NCBI GenBank assembly: GCA_023228995.1 | Contig: JALOAD010000038.1 | Span: forward strand, 1 to 34,663 | Reading direction: 5' to 3' | DNA length: 34,663 nucleotides | Source of the DNA: JALOAD01 sp023228995 [NCBI: Candidatus Muiribacterium halophilum] | GTDB lineage: Bacteria; Muiribacteriota; Muiribacteriia; Muiribacteriales | Part shown: positions 14,137 to 23,094 of the stretch, piece by piece | Numbering within the stretch: the stretch's first letter is position 1 | How the letters are laid out: each line of letters opens with the position of its first letter | The notes under the pieces: model-generated | Database searches by the model: none | What the model was told of the DNA's origin: nothing | Seen by the model: the letters and a program-made list of their open reading frames with translations, nothing else | Position numbers and translations under genes: made by a program

Positions 14137-15258
14137 TCATTTATTTAAGAATTTTTGTATTTTATCACCAAATAACTCTGCATTACTTACAGAACCAAGA
14201 TGCCCAAGAGGAGATTCAAATTCATAATATTCTGAATTTTTTCTATATTGAGCGATTTTTAAATAAAATTTTTTACTTTGTTCGGCTAAAATAAAAATAT
14301 CGTTTTTATCAGAAAGTATTAGAAAATCTGATTTGAGATTTTGTAAAGCTTGTTTTTCTGATTTGAAATTTGAAAAAACATTAAATATTATATTTGCTTT
14401 TGAAAGATATATATATGAATTAGCATCATACATATCAGCTCGAGAACCAACACCTTCAATTATATTTTTTTCAAAATCATACATATTATCAATTTTTAAT
14501 ATAGGATCTTGACTATCCCAGTTTTTACCCCCAAGTATAGTTTCGCCCCAATTACGACCTCTTGCAATAAGTGCAAGTCCATTAATTGCATTTTTAAGCC
14601 CTTGAATAGGAGTTTTGGAAATGATTTCATTATAATAATCACCATTATTAAAATAAGAATCGGTTTTTATAGCTTGAATCCCCATTCTTAATGGAAAAAA
14701 GCAAGAAAAACAATCAACTTTATCAGCTGCTGATATAGGAATACATTTTTTTACTTTTTGTGGATATAAAAATGCCCAAGATAATGCTTGAAGTCCACCC
14801 ATAGATGGTCCTGATACAGCAAAAAGTTCTTCTATTCCAAGATAATCTAAAAGGAGTTTTTGTGCATTTACCATATCTTGTATGGTTATAACTGGAAAAT
14901 CCATACTATAAGGTTTTTTAGTTTTTGAAAAATAATCTCTTGGACTTGAAGATTCTACAAATGTTGAATTTACAACACAACATAGAGAATCACTTGATAT
15001 TATAAAATATTTATTTGTATCAAATGGTTTGTTTGGCCCTACAATATTATCCCACCAGCCTGCAATTTCATCTTTTGGAGAATATTTACCAGCTATATGT
15101 TTATCGCCTGAAAAAAAATGACAAATAAGTATAGTATTATCTTTATTTTCATTAAGTTTTCCATAAGTTTGATAGGATAATTTAAGGTTTTCAATTTTTT
15201 CACCATTAATAGTAAAAAAATCTTTTTTATAATTAAAAGTTTCTGATTTTATTATCAT
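14137..15258 (-). CDS. MetX-like alpha/beta hydrolase (homoserine O-acetyltransferase family), non-canonical
   Basis: A 373-aa protein clearly related to MetX: GWWDNIVGPNKPFDTNKYF (about 68-86), FPVITIQDMVNAQ (121-133) and the nucleophile elbow GPSMGG with Ser152. Asp317 or Asp320 and His353 could complete a triad. The GGCxGSTGP block that follows the DTNKYF strand in true MetX is absent (SLCCVVNSTF instead), and the C-terminal GHDAFL is GHLGS. It is therefore better read as a MetX-like esterase or acyltransferase than a methionine enzyme. It is the first gene of a three-gene operon with a PhaE-like protein and PhaC, nine bases apart, so a role in PHA metabolism is plausible. No ribosome site precedes its ATG; a TAAAAT six bases upstream suggests a leaderless transcript. 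Confidence 0.8.
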   Translation of the reverse strand: MIIKSETFNYKKDFFTINGEKIENLKLSYQTYGKLNENKDNTILICHFFSGDKHIAGKYSPKDEIAGWWDNIVGPNKPFDTNKYFIISSDSLCCVVNSTFVESSSPRDYFSKTKKPYSMDFPVITIQDMVNAQKLLLDYLGIEELFAVSGPSMGGLQALSWAFLYPQKVKKCIPISAADKVDCFSCFFPLRMGIQAIKTDSYFNNGDYYNEIISKTPIQGLKNAINGLALIARGRNWGETILGGKNWDSQDPILKIDNMYDFEKNIIEGVGSRADMYDANSYIYLSKANIIFNVFSNFKSEKQALQNLKSDFLILSDKNDIFILAEQSKKFYLKIAQYRKNSEYYEFESPLGHLGSVSNAELFGDKIQKFLNK

Positions 15259-15264
15259 AATAGT

Positions 15265-15270
15265 ATTTTA
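15265..15270 (-). promoter_or_regulatory. Predicted -10 of the metX-like/phaE/phaC operon (leaderless)
   Basis: On the - strand TAAAAT ends six bases before the ATG at 15258. A weak TGGAAA lies about 18 bases upstream of it. No Shine-Dalgarno is present. Confidence 0.4.
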
Positions 15271-15306
15271 CCATATTATTATATTTTTTTTCCACAAAAA
15301 AGGAAA

Positions 15307-15332
15307 ATCCCGGTTAAAAATCTAACCGGGAT
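15307..15332 (-). terminator. Terminator of the symporter gene
   Basis: A perfect 10-bp stem, ATCCCGGTTA (15307-15316) and TAACCGGGAT (15323-15332), is followed on the - strand by TTTTCCTTTTTT. It lies 21 bases after the symporter stop. Confidence 0.85.
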
Positions 15333-15353
15333 AATATTAAACTATAGTATTTT

Positions 15354-16847
15354 TTAATCAGCTTTTTGTAAAGAAATTTGTCTATGTAATAATATTACAA
15401 TCCATCCACCAATTATTGCACATGTTGCAAGAAAAGCTGGATTATTATGCATATAAGTTATTTTAAAATATGCAACTGAAAGATATATTATTATAGAAGA
15501 AATTACTCCTGATATTATTGCAGGTTTTTTTACAGATGGTAAAAACATTCCGCAAGAAAGAGGGAAGAATGCAGTTGTAAATAAAAGATAGACACCATAC
15601 ATACCAAATATGGCAACAGAACCTCCAGTTGGATTTTTCACCTGTGAAACAGAAAGGTAAATAACTATTAATGCAACAAGTACAAGTAAAATTCTCCCAT
15701 ATTTCATTGATTTTTTCATATTATTTTCAATATCATTACTTTTTCTTGAAAATATTGGAAGAAATATATCTGTTGAAAAAATTGTAGATAATGATAATAG
15801 AATTCCTTCAAGTGTTGAAAGTCCAGCACAAACTATTCCTAGTGTGATTATTATTTGAAGAATAGGACTAAAATTTGTTGCAATATAAGTTGGAACAGCA
15901 AGATCCATTCTTTCAATACCTGGATTAGTTATTTTTGCATAAAATCCAGTTATCATAACAAGTGAAAAAACAAATCCAGCTATCATAGCTGTTATTAAAT
16001 ATGGTTTGATTTGTTTGTCATCTTTAAGATAAAGTACTTTACTTACAATATGCGGTTGACATACAATTGCTAGACCTACAAGAAAGTTACAAAAAAATAC
16101 TTCAAATAAGTTTCTAAAATACAGAGAATTAACATTAACAACACTCATAAAGTTTGTATCCATCTGTGATAGTTTTGCAAACATTCCTCCATCTTTCCAA
16201 AACAAAGGAAGACCTGAACCTATCAGAATCAAGGCTACAATAAGCATTATTATCCCTTGAATTGAATTTGTATAAGCGTGGGTTGCAGCACCACCTATCA
16301 TCATATATGTAAAGACAAATATTACGAGTGCAGATATAAGCATTATAAATCCTGGATTTATTGCTCCTGCTATAAATGGAGAGATTTGAAGTAACATTCC
16401 TAATGAATAAGACATTGCAACTACGATTAAAACTCCGAATGTTATAAGAGCTAAGGATATAAATGCAAATAATCCTTGAAGAAATTGTGATTCATATCTT
16501 TTTCCAATCCATTGTGGAACAGTAATTGCAGCTATTTTTGAACCAACATTAAGAAATCTTTTTGAAAAGATAAAAAGTCCTGTAGTTATACCCAATGCAG
16601 CAGCAATACCGAATCCTAAAAGTGCTGACAGACCATATTTATATATTAATCCTGGATTTACTACAAAAGTTGCAACAGATGTAAGCTGGGCTACTAGTGA
16701 TATACCTACAAGAACAGGTGGTATATCTTTGTTTCCAACTGCATAACTTTTTAAATCTTTTGTTTTTAAAGCTCCTCTGATGGTAAGAATTATTGTTATA
16801 ATAACATATAATGCTATTGCACCCCATGCGAGTCCAATGTTACTCAT
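15354..16847 (-). CDS. Sodium:solute symporter family (SSS) transporter
   Basis: A 497-aa, highly hydrophobic inner-membrane protein with about 13 predicted membrane helices, as in the PutP/PanF/SGLT family. The N-terminal DLKSYAVGNKDIPPVLVG and VAQLTSVATFVVNPG regions match the start of helix 1 and the broken helix of the family. SSS carriers couple sodium entry to uptake of amino acids, sugars, carboxylates or vitamins; the substrate cannot be read from the sequence. A strong AGGAGG ribosome site precedes the ATG. A TTGACA/TATAAT promoter lies upstream with TGCA-type palindromes on both sides, the same motif as at the phasin promoter, hinting at co-regulation with PHA storage. Confidence 0.88.
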   Translation of the reverse strand: MSNIGLAWGAIALYVIITIILTIRGALKTKDLKSYAVGNKDIPPVLVGISLVAQLTSVATFVVNPGLIYKYGLSALLGFGIAAALGITTGLFIFSKRFLNVGSKIAAITVPQWIGKRYESQFLQGLFAFISLALITFGVLIVVAMSYSLGMLLQISPFIAGAINPGFIMLISALVIFVFTYMMIGGAATHAYTNSIQGIIMLIVALILIGSGLPLFWKDGGMFAKLSQMDTNFMSVVNVNSLYFRNLFEVFFCNFLVGLAIVCQPHIVSKVLYLKDDKQIKPYLITAMIAGFVFSLVMITGFYAKITNPGIERMDLAVPTYIATNFSPILQIIITLGIVCAGLSTLEGILLSLSTIFSTDIFLPIFSRKSNDIENNMKKSMKYGRILLVLVALIVIYLSVSQVKNPTGGSVAIFGMYGVYLLFTTAFFPLSCGMFLPSVKKPAIISGVISSIIIYLSVAYFKITYMHNNPAFLATCAIIGGWIVILLHRQISLQKAD

Positions 16848-16881
16848 AATACTCCTCCTGAAAAATACTTTGTTTTATTAT

Positions 16882-16952
16882 TGCATTGCAACATTATAGA
16901 TATTTATATTATAATATGTCAAATAAAAACCTATACCGCATACCGCAATGCA
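16882..16952 (-). promoter_or_regulatory. Symporter promoter flanked by two TGCA-type operator sites
   Basis: On the - strand, TTGACA (16917-16922) is followed by an 18-bp spacer and TATAAT (16893-16898). A palindrome core, TGCATTGCA (16882-16890), lies just after -10 at the expected transcript start, and TGCATTGCG (16944-16952) lies upstream of -35. The core resembles the TGC-N2-TGCA sites of the phasin promoter. Confidence 0.65.
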
Positions 16953-17081
16953 AAAAATGAATTTAAAGTATAATTTTTTTGAAATTTGTGATAATATATT
17001 AAAGTTTTAAAAATCAAAGCATGTTTTTAACATTTATCTATTCATTGAAATATATAATATCAAAATATAAAGGGAGGATTA

Positions 17082-20006
17082 ATGGAATTTGAAAAAGAAA
17101 ATTCTTATCATGGTTTTAAATTGGTGGGAAAAGAGTTTATTAATGAAATAAAATCAGGAGCATTGATATTTGAACATCAAAAATCAGGTGCTAGACTTAT
17201 TAAGCTTGAAAACGAAGATGATAACAAAGTCTTTGCTATAACTTTTAGAACGCCACCAGGAGATAATACAGGATTACCTCATATTCTTGAACATTCCGTA
17301 CTTTGTGGTTCAAAGAATTTTGATTCAAAAGAACCATTTGTTGAACTTATAAAAGGTTCTCTTAATACATTTTTGAATGCTATGACTTTCCCAGATAAGA
17401 CTATGTATCCTGTTGCATCAAAAAATGAAAAAGATTTTTTTAATCTTATGAATGTTTATCTTGATGCTACATTATACCCAAAAATTCATGATACTGATCT
17501 TATTCTTATGCAGGAAGGTTGGCATTATGAGATTGAAGATAAAAATGACCCTTTACAGATAAAAGGTGTTGTTTATAATGAGATGAAAGGAGCTTTTTCT
17601 TCTCCAGTAAGACATTTATATAGTCAGATTGAAAGTTCATTATTCCCTGATACTGCTTATGGATTCGAGTCAGGAGGAGATCCTGATTATATTCCTGAAC
17701 TTACTCAAAAAAAATTCACTGATTTTCATAGTAAATACTATCATCCATCTAATTCTTATATTTTTCTTTATGGTAATGGTAATACAGAAAAAGAGCTTGA
17801 ATTTATAAATAATAAATATCTTAATGATTTTAATAAAATATCAGTAGACTCAAGGCTTGAAACTCAAAAACCATTCCATAAACCTATTGAAACAGAAATA
17901 CCTTATTCAATATCCGAAGGTGAAGATATAAAAGACAAGACTTACCTTGCGCTTTCATGGTGTTATGGTAAGACAACAGACGTTATTTTAAATTTTGCAG
18001 TTGATATTCTTGAATATATTCTTCTTTCGAGTCCGGCTGCATTATTAAAAAAAGAAATAATTTCAAGAGATATTGCTAAAGATGTTATGGGTATTGCGGA
18101 TAATGGAATTCTTCAGCCTGTTATTGGTCTTATTGCTGTTAATTCAGAAAAAGAAAAAATGAATGATTTAAAAAATACTGTTAATGAAGTTTTGAAAGAT
18201 ATTATAAAGAATGGAATTGATAAAGAACTTTTAGAAGCTTCTATAAATAGACATGAATTTAAAGTTAGAGAAGCTGAATTTGGATATCCAAAAGGTCTTG
18301 TTTATCACATGATATCTATGAATACTTGGCTTTATGATTCCGATCCTCTTTCACTTTTAAGACTTGATAGTATTTTTAATGAATTAAGAAATCATGCTAA
18401 AACTGGATTTTTTGAAAAACTTATTGAAGATATTTTTCTTAAAAACAATCATGCAAGTTCAATAGTTTACTCACCAATTCCTGGATTAACTGCAAAAAAT
18501 GATATGGCTTTAGAAAAAGCATTAAAAAGAGTTAAAGAAAATATGAGTGAAGACGAACTTCAAAAAATTATCAATGATACAAAAAGACTTATTGAAAGAC
18601 AAAATAGTGTTGATACGGCTGAAATTCTCGAAAAAATTCCTTTACTTAAACTGGAAGATATTAACAAAAAAGCTGAAAAATTACCTATGGATGTTATTTC
18701 AACAAAACAAGGAGAGGTTTTTTATCATGAATTAAATACAAATGGTATTCTTTATTATAATATGTTTTTTAATACAAATAAAGTTTCACAAAAGGATTTA
18801 CCTTATGCAAGACTTCTTACTGGTTTAATAGGTAAAATGGATACTTTAGAACATAATTATTCTGAAATATCTAACAATATCAATATTGATACTGGTGGAA
18901 TAAAGCTTTTTATGAAAAATATAACATCAATTGAAAGTGATTCAAATTATAATAATTTTATTGTAGTTACTGGAAAATCACTTTATTCCAAAAATAGATC
19001 ATTATTTAAAATAACAAGTGAACTTCTTAACAAAACATTGTTTACTGATAAAAAAAGATTAAAAGATATTCTTAATGAATTAAAAAACAGAATGGAAATG
19101 GAAATGCTTAACAATGGCCATGTTTTTTCTGAAAGAAGAGTTTTTTCTTATCTTTCTGAATCAGGTGCTTTTGTTGAGGCAACTCATGGTATTTCTTATT
19201 ACAAATTTCTTAAAGAGCTTGTTAAAGATTTTGATGATAAATTTGAAGATATAAGTAATAGACTTAAAAATACCTTTGAAAAAATTTTTACAAAAGAAAA
19301 TCTTTTGCCAAGTATTATTTGTGAAAAGAAAATATTTGATAAAGATAAAACAATATTTGAGGATTTATTGAATGATTTTTCATTAGAAAAATTTACTTCT
19401 CAAAATTATACTTTTACTCTTGAAAACAAAAAAGAAGGTCTTCAAACTCCATCACAGGTTCAATATGTTGCAAAAGCTGGTAATTTCAAAAAAGAAGGTT
19501 TTGAATATTCAGGATCTATGAAAGTAATGAAAACAATTGCAGGACTTGACTATTTGTGGAATAAAGTTAGAGTTTTAGGTGGAGCTTATGGATGTTTTTT
19601 AAGAATTTATGAAAATGGTCTTTTCTATATTGGTTCTTATAGAGATCCAGGTCTTGAAAACACTTTAAACGTATATAATGAAATGGATAAATATCTAGAA
19701 AACTTTGCTACATCTGATAGAGAAATGAGAAAATATATAATTGGTACATTTAGTGAACTAGATAGACATATGAGTTCTTATGAAAAAGGTTTTGCTGCTT
19801 GTGTAAATAGTATTTCTGGTAAAACTCAGGATTTAATTCAGAAAGAAAGAGAGCAAGCTTTAAATACTGATGTTAATAAAGTTAGAAAATACTCTGAAAT
19901 GTTTAGAAAAGCATTAAAAAAAGATTATATTTGTGTTTTTGGTAATGAAAAGAAAATAGAAGATAGCAAAAATATATTTAATAATCTTGTTAAAGTAATA
20001 GATTAA
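17082..20006 (+). CDS. M16C zinc metalloprotease, presequence protease (PreP)-like
   Basis: A 974-aa protein matching full-length PreP/Cym1-type peptidases. The inverted zinc motif HILEH is at 67-71 with a third ligand Glu167 in YNEMKG. The H71-to-E167 spacing is nearly that of human PreP. LPHILEHSVLCGS and FLNAMTFPDKTMYP are typical family blocks, and the protein continues through four homologous domains that form a closed chamber. Such enzymes degrade short unfolded peptides. There is no signal peptide, so it is probably cytoplasmic. GGGAGG precedes the ATG, and a terminator follows. Confidence 0.9.
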   Translation: MEFEKENSYHGFKLVGKEFINEIKSGALIFEHQKSGARLIKLENEDDNKVFAITFRTPPGDNTGLPHILEHSVLCGSKNFDSKEPFVELIKGSLNTFLNAMTFPDKTMYPVASKNEKDFFNLMNVYLDATLYPKIHDTDLILMQEGWHYEIEDKNDPLQIKGVVYNEMKGAFSSPVRHLYSQIESSLFPDTAYGFESGGDPDYIPELTQKKFTDFHSKYYHPSNSYIFLYGNGNTEKELEFINNKYLNDFNKISVDSRLETQKPFHKPIETEIPYSISEGEDIKDKTYLALSWCYGKTTDVILNFAVDILEYILLSSPAALLKKEIISRDIAKDVMGIADNGILQPVIGLIAVNSEKEKMNDLKNTVNEVLKDIIKNGIDKELLEASINRHEFKVREAEFGYPKGLVYHMISMNTWLYDSDPLSLLRLDSIFNELRNHAKTGFFEKLIEDIFLKNNHASSIVYSPIPGLTAKNDMALEKALKRVKENMSEDELQKIINDTKRLIERQNSVDTAEILEKIPLLKLEDINKKAEKLPMDVISTKQGEVFYHELNTNGILYYNMFFNTNKVSQKDLPYARLLTGLIGKMDTLEHNYSEISNNINIDTGGIKLFMKNITSIESDSNYNNFIVVTGKSLYSKNRSLFKITSELLNKTLFTDKKRLKDILNELKNRMEMEMLNNGHVFSERRVFSYLSESGAFVEATHGISYYKFLKELVKDFDDKFEDISNRLKNTFEKIFTKENLLPSIICEKKIFDKDKTIFEDLLNDFSLEKFTSQNYTFTLENKKEGLQTPSQVQYVAKAGNFKKEGFEYSGSMKVMKTIAGLDYLWNKVRVLGGAYGCFLRIYENGLFYIGSYRDPGLENTLNVYNEMDKYLENFATSDREMRKYIIGTFSELDRHMSSYEKGFAACVNSISGKTQDLIQKEREQALNTDVNKVRKYSEMFRKALKKDYICVFGNEKKIEDSKNIFNNLVKVID

Positions 20007-20021
20007 TTTAAACTTTATTAT

Positions 20022-20067
20022 AAACGCATTGCATATAATGTAATTAAAAAAATGTAATGCGTTTTTT
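20022..20067 (+). terminator. Terminator after the M16C protease gene
   Basis: AAACGCATTGCAT (20022-20034) pairs with ATGTAATGCGTTT (20052-20064) with one mismatch, then TTTTTT. Confidence 0.85.
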
Positions 20068-20109
20068 ACTATTTATACTAATTAAAATGGTTACTGGTAA
20101 AAAAAACGG

Positions 20110-20163
20110 TTGAATTCTATAAGTTAATATTTATAATGTTTGTGAATAAGTTATTATAGAATT
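20110..20163 (+). promoter_or_regulatory. ptsI promoter with a flanking 10-bp inverted repeat
   Basis: TTGAAT (20110-20115), 16-bp spacer, TATAAT (20132-20137). AATTCTATAA (20113-20122) and TTATAGAATT (20154-20163) are perfect inverted repeats around the -10 and expected start site, followed by GTTTTT. This could be an operator pair or, for transcripts from upstream, an attenuator. Confidence 0.5.
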
Positions 20164-20207
20164 GTTTTTATGGTTTATGTCATTTAATCAGAGGATTTAG
20201 TTTATAT

Positions 20208-21968
20208 ATGAAGATATTTAAAGGTCAAAGTGTTGCAAATGGTATTGTTGAAGGTAATATAGTTCTTATTGTATCGGAATCTTTTGTCAATATGGAACCT
20301 GGTAAAATTCAAGAAGAAGAGGTTCTTTCTGAAATTGCGAGGTTTGAAAGTGCTATTATCAGATCTAAAAAACAGCTTCATTCAATAAAAAATAAAGTAA
20401 AAAACTCTCTTGGAGTTTCTGAAGCTGGTATTTTTCATTCACAAATTTTAATATTAGAAGATAATTTTTTACTTGATAAAATTTACAGTTTAATAAAAAT
20501 CGAGCTTGTTAATTCTGAATACGCTGTTATAAAGATAATAAAAGATCTTGAAGAAGAACTTTCTAATTCAAAAAGTCAGTATTTAAAGGAAAGAGTTATA
20601 GATCTTGAAGATATAAAACAGAGAATTTTAAAAAATCTTGGTTTTATAATAAATGATATGAAAGTTGTGGAAAAACATGTTAATACTATTGCTGTTGCTA
20701 GGACAATAACAGCTTCTGATTCTATAGAATTGATAAATTTCGGGGTTAAAGCTCTTGTTCTTGAAAAAGGTGGTAATGCTTCACATGCTGCTATTTTAGC
20801 TAGAGCAATGGGTATACCTACAGTTGTTGGAGTTGATAATATTATTAATATTCTTCTTGAAGAAAAAGGGGAGAATATTTTTAAATCAGCTATTGTTGAT
20901 GGTTATTTAGGCAAACTTATTATTGAACCTGATGAGAAAACAAAAGAAAAATATGCTATTAAAATAAAGAAAAAGCTGATTGAAAAATCTATAGTTTGTG
21001 AAGATTCAGCTTTCCCTGCCAAAACAGTTGATGGAGTTGAAATTGGAATTTATGCAAATCTTGGTGCAAAATTCAATATTGAGAATGTTCCTTGTGAAGG
21101 TGGTTTGGGAGTTGGTTTGTATAGAACTGAATTCCAATATATGCTTAGAAATTCATTTCCTGATGAAGAAACTCTTGTATATGATTATTCAGAAATGCTA
21201 AAAAAACTTAATAATAGAATATTGACAATTAGACTTCTTGATGTAGGTGGAGATAAATTTCTTCCATATTATGATCATCCGCAAGAAAAAAATCCTGAAT
21301 TAGGTGAAAGATCTATAAGATTTTTATTTAAAAATGAAAACATACTTAGAACTCAGATAAGAGCTATACTAAGAGCTTCTGTACATGGAAATTCGAGAAT
21401 ACTTATACCTATGGTGAGTACTTGCTATGAAATTATAAAAGTTAAAAAAATAATGGAAGAAGAAAAAGAAAATCTTATAAAAAATAATTTTAAAGTAAGA
21501 ATTGAAGATATTCCTCTTGGAATTATGGTAGAAATACCATCTGCTGTTATTGTTTTGGATAAAATTGCAAAACATGTTGATTTTTTTAGTATTGGAAGTA
21601 ATGATCTTATACAATATACTATTGGAGTTGATAGGGAAAGTTATTCTATAAAGGAATATTTTAATCCGTCACATCCAGCAGTTTTAAGAATGATTAAAAG
21701 ATGTGTACAAGTAAGTCAGGACACAAATAAAGAATTGTCTATTTGTGGTGAGATGGGAAGTGAGATAAAATATATTCCTCTATTAATTGGTATTGGCATG
21801 AGAAATTTATCAATGAATATTATGAATATTAAAGATTCAAAAGATTATATTTCAAGTATAAATTTTAGTGATTGTTCGGAAATTGCTGATAAAATTTTAG
21901 AAATGGATGATCCAAAAGATATTGATAATTGTCTTGAAGATTTTAAACAAAAGTATTATAAAGAATAA
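20208..21968 (+). CDS. ptsI: Phosphoenolpyruvate-protein phosphotransferase (PTS enzyme I)
   Basis: The 586-aa length fits enzyme I, which takes phosphate from PEP and passes it to HPr. The phosphohistidine site is in GGNASHAAILAR with His193 (His189 in E. coli). The PEP-binding barrel shows GVGLYRTEFQYM, LDVGGDKFLPYY, SIGSNDLIQYT and the active-site Cys513 in CGEMGS. The N-terminal HPr-binding helical domain is present (about 1-145). HPr and sugar-specific EII genes are not in the window, so it could serve sugar import or a regulatory (nitrogen-type) PTS; the GAF domain of PtsP is absent. An M29 peptidase gene follows 47 bases downstream. Confidence 0.9.
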   Translation: MKIFKGQSVANGIVEGNIVLIVSESFVNMEPGKIQEEEVLSEIARFESAIIRSKKQLHSIKNKVKNSLGVSEAGIFHSQILILEDNFLLDKIYSLIKIELVNSEYAVIKIIKDLEEELSNSKSQYLKERVIDLEDIKQRILKNLGFIINDMKVVEKHVNTIAVARTITASDSIELINFGVKALVLEKGGNASHAAILARAMGIPTVVGVDNIINILLEEKGENIFKSAIVDGYLGKLIIEPDEKTKEKYAIKIKKKLIEKSIVCEDSAFPAKTVDGVEIGIYANLGAKFNIENVPCEGGLGVGLYRTEFQYMLRNSFPDEETLVYDYSEMLKKLNNRILTIRLLDVGGDKFLPYYDHPQEKNPELGERSIRFLFKNENILRTQIRAILRASVHGNSRILIPMVSTCYEIIKVKKIMEEEKENLIKNNFKVRIEDIPLGIMVEIPSAVIVLDKIAKHVDFFSIGSNDLIQYTIGVDRESYSIKEYFNPSHPAVLRMIKRCVQVSQDTNKELSICGEMGSEIKYIPLLIGIGMRNLSMNIMNIKDSKDYISSINFSDCSEIADKILEMDDPKDIDNCLEDFKQKYYKE

Positions 21969-22015
21969 ATAAAATAGCAAAATATATATATAAGAATTCA
22001 ATTGGAGGCTTTTTT

Positions 22016-23080
22016 ATGGATAGCAGAATTACAAAACTAGCTCAAATACTTACAGAATATTCTTGTAAAGTAAAAAAAGGAGATAAAGTCCTTATTGCTG
22101 GCGGGATTCCTGCAAGACCTCTTATAAATGAATGTTATAAAATGATAATAAAAAAAGGTGGTTTTCCATCTTTAAGAATAAATTTACCAGAAACTAACAA
22201 AACTTTATTTGATATTGGAAATGATGAACAAATAGGTTATAAAGATCCTGTTAGAAAATTTCAGTATGAAGGTCTTGATGCAATAATAAATATATCTGCA
22301 CCTGAAAATGTTAAGATTTTTTCTAATGTTCCTCCCGAAAAACAAGTTATTATGACAAAAGCAAATAAAGAAATACTAGATATTATTATGAAAAAAAACT
22401 GGGTTACAGTTAATTTCCCAACCGAAGCTTTAGCACAGGAAGCTGGAATGTCTCTTGAAGAGTATGAGAATTTTGTTTATAAAGCTACTAATATTGATTG
22501 GGAAAATGCAAAGTATGAAATGGAAAAAATAAAAAAATTATTTGATTCTGGTAAAAAAGTTAGAATTCTTGGTAGAGATACTGAAATTAATTTTAGCATT
22601 GAAGGAAGACAAGGTATTGTTTGTGCTGGTGAAAACAATATGCCTGATGGAGAGGTTTTTTATTCTCCAATTGAAAATTCTGTAAATGGTCAAATATATT
22701 ATGAATTTCCAGCAATTTATCAAGGAAGAGAAGTTGAAGGAATAAAACTTGTTTTTAAAGATGGTAAAGTTGTGGAAGCAACAGCATCAAAAAATGAGGA
22801 TTTTCTTCATGCAATTCTTGATACTGATGAAGGGTCAAGATTTCTTGGAGAATTTGGTATTGGAACAAATTATGGTATTACTAAATATACAAAAGATATA
22901 TTATTTGACGAAAAAATTGGTGGGACAATACATCTTGCAGTTGGTCAATCTTATGAAGATTCAGGTGGAAAAAATATTTCTGCTGTTCATTGGGATATGG
23001 TAAAAGATCTTAGAAAATATGGACAAATATTCCTTGATGGAAAATTAGTACAGCAGAATGGTAAGTTTTTAGCTATATAA
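22016..23080 (+). CDS. M29-family metallo-aminopeptidase
   Basis: A 354-aa protein with all metal ligands of the thermophilic aminopeptidase family visible: Glu213 (MPDGEVFYSP), Glu279 (FLGEFGIGTN), His306 (GTIHLAVG), and His325 and Asp327 (AVHWDM). It releases N-terminal amino acids from peptides in the cytoplasm, usually with two Co or Zn ions. It is a little shorter than the common 370-410 residues. GGAGG precedes the ATG. Together with the nearby M16C protease it suggests peptide turnover or use. It converges with the radical SAM gene, 14 bases apart. Confidence 0.9.
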   Translation: MDSRITKLAQILTEYSCKVKKGDKVLIAGGIPARPLINECYKMIIKKGGFPSLRINLPETNKTLFDIGNDEQIGYKDPVRKFQYEGLDAIINISAPENVKIFSNVPPEKQVIMTKANKEILDIIMKKNWVTVNFPTEALAQEAGMSLEEYENFVYKATNIDWENAKYEMEKIKKLFDSGKKVRILGRDTEINFSIEGRQGIVCAGENNMPDGEVFYSPIENSVNGQIYYEFPAIYQGREVEGIKLVFKDGKVVEATASKNEDFLHAILDTDEGSRFLGEFGIGTNYGITKYTKDILFDEKIGGTIHLAVGQSYEDSGGKNISAVHWDMVKDLRKYGQIFLDGKLVQQNGKFLAI

Positions 23081-23094
23081 CTTTTTTGTAAAAA

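Noticed and set aside
20025-20034. CGCATTGCAT as another TGCA-type operator
   Set aside because: It is one arm of an obvious terminator and is not placed on a promoter core, so chance or terminator function explains it.
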